Origin: an uncultured Lachnospiraceae bacterium
GTDB taxonomy: Bacteria > Bacillota > Clostridia > Lachnospirales > Lachnospiraceae
Length of the DNA stretch: 43,451 bases
Direction of reading: 5' to 3'
Assembly (NCBI GenBank): GCA_947626795.1
Contig: CANQTH010000017.1
Span: 1 to 43,451, forward strand
In this document: positions 42,001 through 43,451 of the stretch, one piece after another
How positions within the stretch are numbered: the first letter of the stretch is position 1
How the letters are laid out: every line of letters starts with the position of its first letter
Notes under the pieces: generated by a model
The model's input: the letters and a program-made list of their open reading frames with translations, nothing else
What the model was told of the DNA's origin: nothing
Databases searched by the model: none
Program-made: the position numbers and the translations under genes

Positions 42001-42594
42001 TGCTTCCTCCACCTGGAAAGATGCGCGCTCCTTCTTCTTGGCCGCGATCAGGAATTCCTCGACCTGCGCCTCCGTGCAGGGCTTGCGCGCCAGCATCCGG
42101 CAGGCCATGCGAAGCTCCTCCTCCTGCCTGCCAAAGACATGGAAAAACTCCGGCTTCCCAAAAACCTTCGCCGCTTCCTTGTAGGACTGCCCCGCCAGGT
42201 TGGCGAACTGCAGCACGCTCGTGACCTTCCCCATCGGGCTGTCCGCGTAATCCTTTGAGACGGACACGGAAAACGGCACGTCGTATTCCCCCAGGCTGCA
42301 TATGATATGGAAATTCCCGTCCTGGACGTCCCCCTCGGACAGCCCCTCCGCCTGAAACTCAAATTCCTGCCTGACCTTGATCCCCTGGAACCGCGGTTCC
42401 CTGCACCGCATCCGGGGGTTGGAAGAATAGACCATGCCCGCGACCTTCGTCCCGTCCATGCTCTCTAAGGAAAACATTCCGCCCGCCGCGCCGCCTTCCA
42501 TTACTTCCAGCTCCAGCCGATCCGGGGAAATCTTTAAGACGGACGCCGCGCCGCCGCACTTCCCGGCCGCCAATTCTTTGATCCTCTTTTGCAA
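39052..42594 (-). CDS. Large repeat-rich scaffold protein (DUF5717-type), function unknown
   Basis: About 1180 aa. From memory I associate it with Pfam DUF5717. The N-terminal ~180 residues look like beta-sandwich domains (SPDRLELEVMEGGAAGGMFSLESMDGTKVAGMVYSSNPRMRC, GNFHIICSLGEYDVPFSVSVSKD). Residues about 330-950 are mostly helical hairpins rich in Tyr, Leu and Trp, like TPR or HEAT solenoids (LYAYYRYVCTLFE, ALYLEAYRLYAKEPYLMKK). A C-terminal segment follows (ISYLPERRLDYVECKMRQMYDGIFVKGFRVFYGEKIPYYI), beta-rich. No signal peptide. The frame is open to 42651, but that ATG overlaps the predicted -10 box, so I prefer TTG 42594 (MQKRIKELAAGKCGG...), with AGGAG eleven bases upstream. First gene of the operon. 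Confidence 0.8.
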   Translation of the reverse strand: MQKRIKELAAGKCGGAASVLKISPDRLELEVMEGGAAGGMFSLESMDGTKVAGMVYSSNPRMRCREPRFQGIKVRQEFEFQAEGLSEGDVQDGNFHIICSLGEYDVPFSVSVSKDYADSPMGKVTSVLQFANLAGQSYKEAAKVFGKPEFFHVFGRQEEELRMACRMLARKPCTEAQVEEFLIAAKKKERASFQVEEAEREFSKLRESAKQQITLKKEEAGYLSIEMASDAEWARPVKSRITSDDFVGSSAAAEYVIDVEKLHPGRNYARITFCTMFQTKQVQICVLQKQEEHDRTESKIRKKMVEIGEAYVRFGLRQMVTGAWAKLTVQKLDELHVLRPDNQWYLLAKAQVFLVNRQRQEAEWALKEFPKRQVDKDTPLYAYYRYVCTLFEPEPSYVSRQTGKVKKVYQKYRENNLLMWILLFMDEELNYNPGRKLEAIEKQLGRGGESPALYLEAYRLYAKEPYLMKKPGRFERKILNWAAKRHALTREIAEQFCQLVPQISECGPIWRRILYACYKAYPEKEMLQAICSYLMKWNCYGEAYFKWYDKGVEEELRLAGIYEAWALSAGPEQMKKMPKPIVVYFRYNSSLPYRQMAMVYEAALENQASWKSSFPHYKKAMEEFALRQLRAGRMDRHIARVYQEVLEPEMITEELADPLGKVLFSHEAVCRNPNARYLIVRQYPLAGEQAVPLKDGKGYVNLYSSSYQALIEDAKGNRFLPEEEIRMRPLMDSGKFLERGMQCAKDKLPFLVKYFDGKKIWQTFSKDDLARLQELMRSDAISDEYRAEMRPQMVSYYYHNFTGDALDGFLENVSFEGLQKPEREKIMELLVGRRHYGRIYELLRAYGCDIIPPKKLVYVICSRMEEEELEEQVEPDEFLLELCRNVFCQGKYNERILLYMCRYYHGKLEDMIKLWQAACNFVLDTYALEERCLVQFLYTGDFSVDMEKIFESYGEKHGREDVILAYLSQMSHQYVAKDAVVSDHVFQKILRLLEKGQELNEVCRIGFLKWYALSGAPDGGGEWAERILGGYVQRGIYFPFYHKLPGELAGKYLYYDTQFLEYRTAPGTRVAISYLPERRLDYVECKMRQMYDGIFVKGFRVFYGEKIPYYIKEEQDGEWVITQSGQIQNQEFCDNAQGSRYDLVNDMMVSWKMRDEATLLERLRDYGYKDKVVKERFHIL

Positions 42595-42636
42595 ATCGTC
42601 ACCCGCTCCTAGTTGCTTTTTTTGATAATGATCTGA

Positions 42637-42648
42637 ATTATTATAACA
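42637..42648 (-). promoter_or_regulatory. Extended -10 promoter of the unknown operon
   Basis: On the minus strand TGTTATAAT (42648-42640) is an extended -10 box with TATAAT at 42645-42640. No good -35 box lies at the right distance. It overlaps the first possible ATG codon of the downstream frame, so that ATG should not be in the transcript. Confidence 0.5.
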
Positions 42649-42686
42649 CATATTTCCATTCAGAAATAGTCAGAACAAATGTTCTT

Positions 42687-42714
42687 GCAACAGTTCAGCC
42701 TTCCGGCCTCACAG
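42687..42714. repeat. Truncated left end of the 147-bp repeat family, copy D
   Basis: GCAACAGTTCAGCCTTCCGG, then cCTCACAG, matches the left end of copies A and B with two differences and stops at 42714, where the ATPase gene begins. The stop codon of that gene (TGA, 42711-42709) lies inside the element remnant. Confidence 0.75.
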
Positions 42715-43451
42715 GCAATATTCCCTGATATAATCCGCAAAATACGGCAATGCCAAAGATACATAGGCCTGACGGCTCTCCAAGATCCCGCGCTTGATCA
42801 GTCTGTCCCTGTACATGGAATAATTGCCTGCTTTGTCTCCCATCAGGCGAAGCACTTCTTCCCGCTTATACTCCTCTTTCTCTACCAGAAGCGACGCCAA
42901 AAACCGATCCGCCTCTGTCATCTCTTCCCAAACTTTCTCATAGGAATAGGCAAACAATTCCGCCTTGAAATCCGGCAGAATGTCCGATAAGCTTTCCTCG
43001 CTTTTCTTTTTGAAATACAATACGCCAAGCTGCTGAAACGCATAGGCATATCCCTTTGTGCATTTCGCCATTTCACGGGCTTCCCGGATGTCAACCAAAA
43101 GCTGTTTCTTATACATTTCAGACATCCGCACCATATTAAGCGGTTCCGTTTTTATGGTTGCCGCTCTTCTGAAAAACGTAAGATTCTTAACATTGCTGAC
43201 TTCCTGTATATTCTCATAAAGGCCCGTGCATACAAGGTATACCGGGTAGTTCGCTCTCAGCCATCTTCCGTATTCTGAGGCAAACTTTATCATTTCCGGC
43301 GTTTTGGATACCTCGTCAATGCCGACAAGTATTCGCTTTCCCTTTTTCTGCGCCTGCAAAATCATGGTTTCCACTTCCACGCCAATATCAAAGAATTCGT
43401 TCTCTTTTTCTGACGAGTAACCAAAGCTTCCCCCGCTTCCCAAAACAGTCG
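42709..43451 (-). CDS. AAA-type ATP-binding protein, 5' end beyond the window
   Basis: At least 247 residues; the frame is open at the window edge, so the N-terminus and Walker A are missing. RILVGIDEVSK is the Walker B motif (hhhhDE), VYLVCTGLYENIQ the sensor-1 strand, and a C-terminal part (TEADRFLASLLVEKEEYKREEVLRLMGDKAGNYSMYRDRLIKRGILESRQAYVSLALPYFADYIREYC) resembles the winged helix of archaeal/Orc1-like AAA ATPases found in bacterial islands. It is AT-richer than the operon next to it. Its stop codon is provided by a truncated copy of the 147-bp repeat. Function is open; such proteins often occur near integrated or mobile DNA. Confidence 0.8.
   Translation of the reverse strand, partial: TVLGSGGSFGYSSEKENEFFDIGVEVETMILQAQKKGKRILVGIDEVSKTPEMIKFASEYGRWLRANYPVYLVCTGLYENIQEVSNVKNLTFFRRAATIKTEPLNMVRMSEMYKKQLLVDIREAREMAKCTKGYAYAFQQLGVLYFKKKSEESLSDILPDFKAELFAYSYEKVWEEMTEADRFLASLLVEKEEYKREEVLRLMGDKAGNYSMYRDRLIKRGILESRQAYVSLALPYFADYIREYCL

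Overview
The window looks like chromosome from a GC-rich member of the Firmicutes/Clostridia, most likely Lachnospiraceae. The grounds are the order rimP-nusA-ylxR-ylxQ-infB-rbfA-nrnA-truB-ribF, AddAB instead of RecBCD, a CIRCE operator, sigma-A-like promoters with strong Shine-Dalgarno sites, and an operon that I associate from memory with the Lachnospiraceae families DUF5717/DUF5716. No species call is possible from sequence alone.

Layout. Positions 1-1521 are AT-richer DNA with an edge-truncated small gene, repeats and two unfamiliar minus-strand genes. This DNA abuts a manganese catalase gene that keeps only its 3' part, so a junction lies near 1510-1522. From there to about 42.7 kb the DNA is GC-rich: BlaI regulator plus an M56 peptidase with an FtsX-like C-terminus; a MATE exporter; htpG under CIRCE; prsA-like foldase, a small acidic protein, maf, addA and addB; a small unknown gene; a Sfp-type phosphopantetheinyl transferase; tRNA-Thr(CGU); a cupin/XRE regulator followed by potABCD; a Na/Pi cotransporter with PhoU domain; the complete translation/transcription-factor operon read leftward from 35.0 kb to 26.0 kb; a flavodoxin; and a four-gene operon (42.6-35.8 kb) of unknown function. 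The right edge (42709-43451) is an AT-richer AAA-type ATPase gene cut by the window end.

Two things stand out. First, a family of 147-bp structured repeats has 14-16 bp terminal inverted repeats starting GTAA and perfect 8-bp target duplications at both full copies. I read it as a non-autonomous (MITE-like) element with IS66-like ends. One copy sits between addB and addA and now supplies the addB stop codon. Another lies in the leader of the MATE gene, and diverged or truncated copies occur at four other places. Second, the 42.6-35.8 kb operon encodes a ~1180-aa repeat-rich scaffold, a protein with Hsp70/actin-like ATPase layout, a TPR-like protein and a membrane-hairpin coiled-coil protein. 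This reads like an undescribed ATPase-scaffold-membrane machine.

Three housekeeping proteins (AddA, IF-2, NusA) also carry in-frame tandem repeat tracts of unusual regularity. All family assignments are from reading translations by eye; no database search was run.
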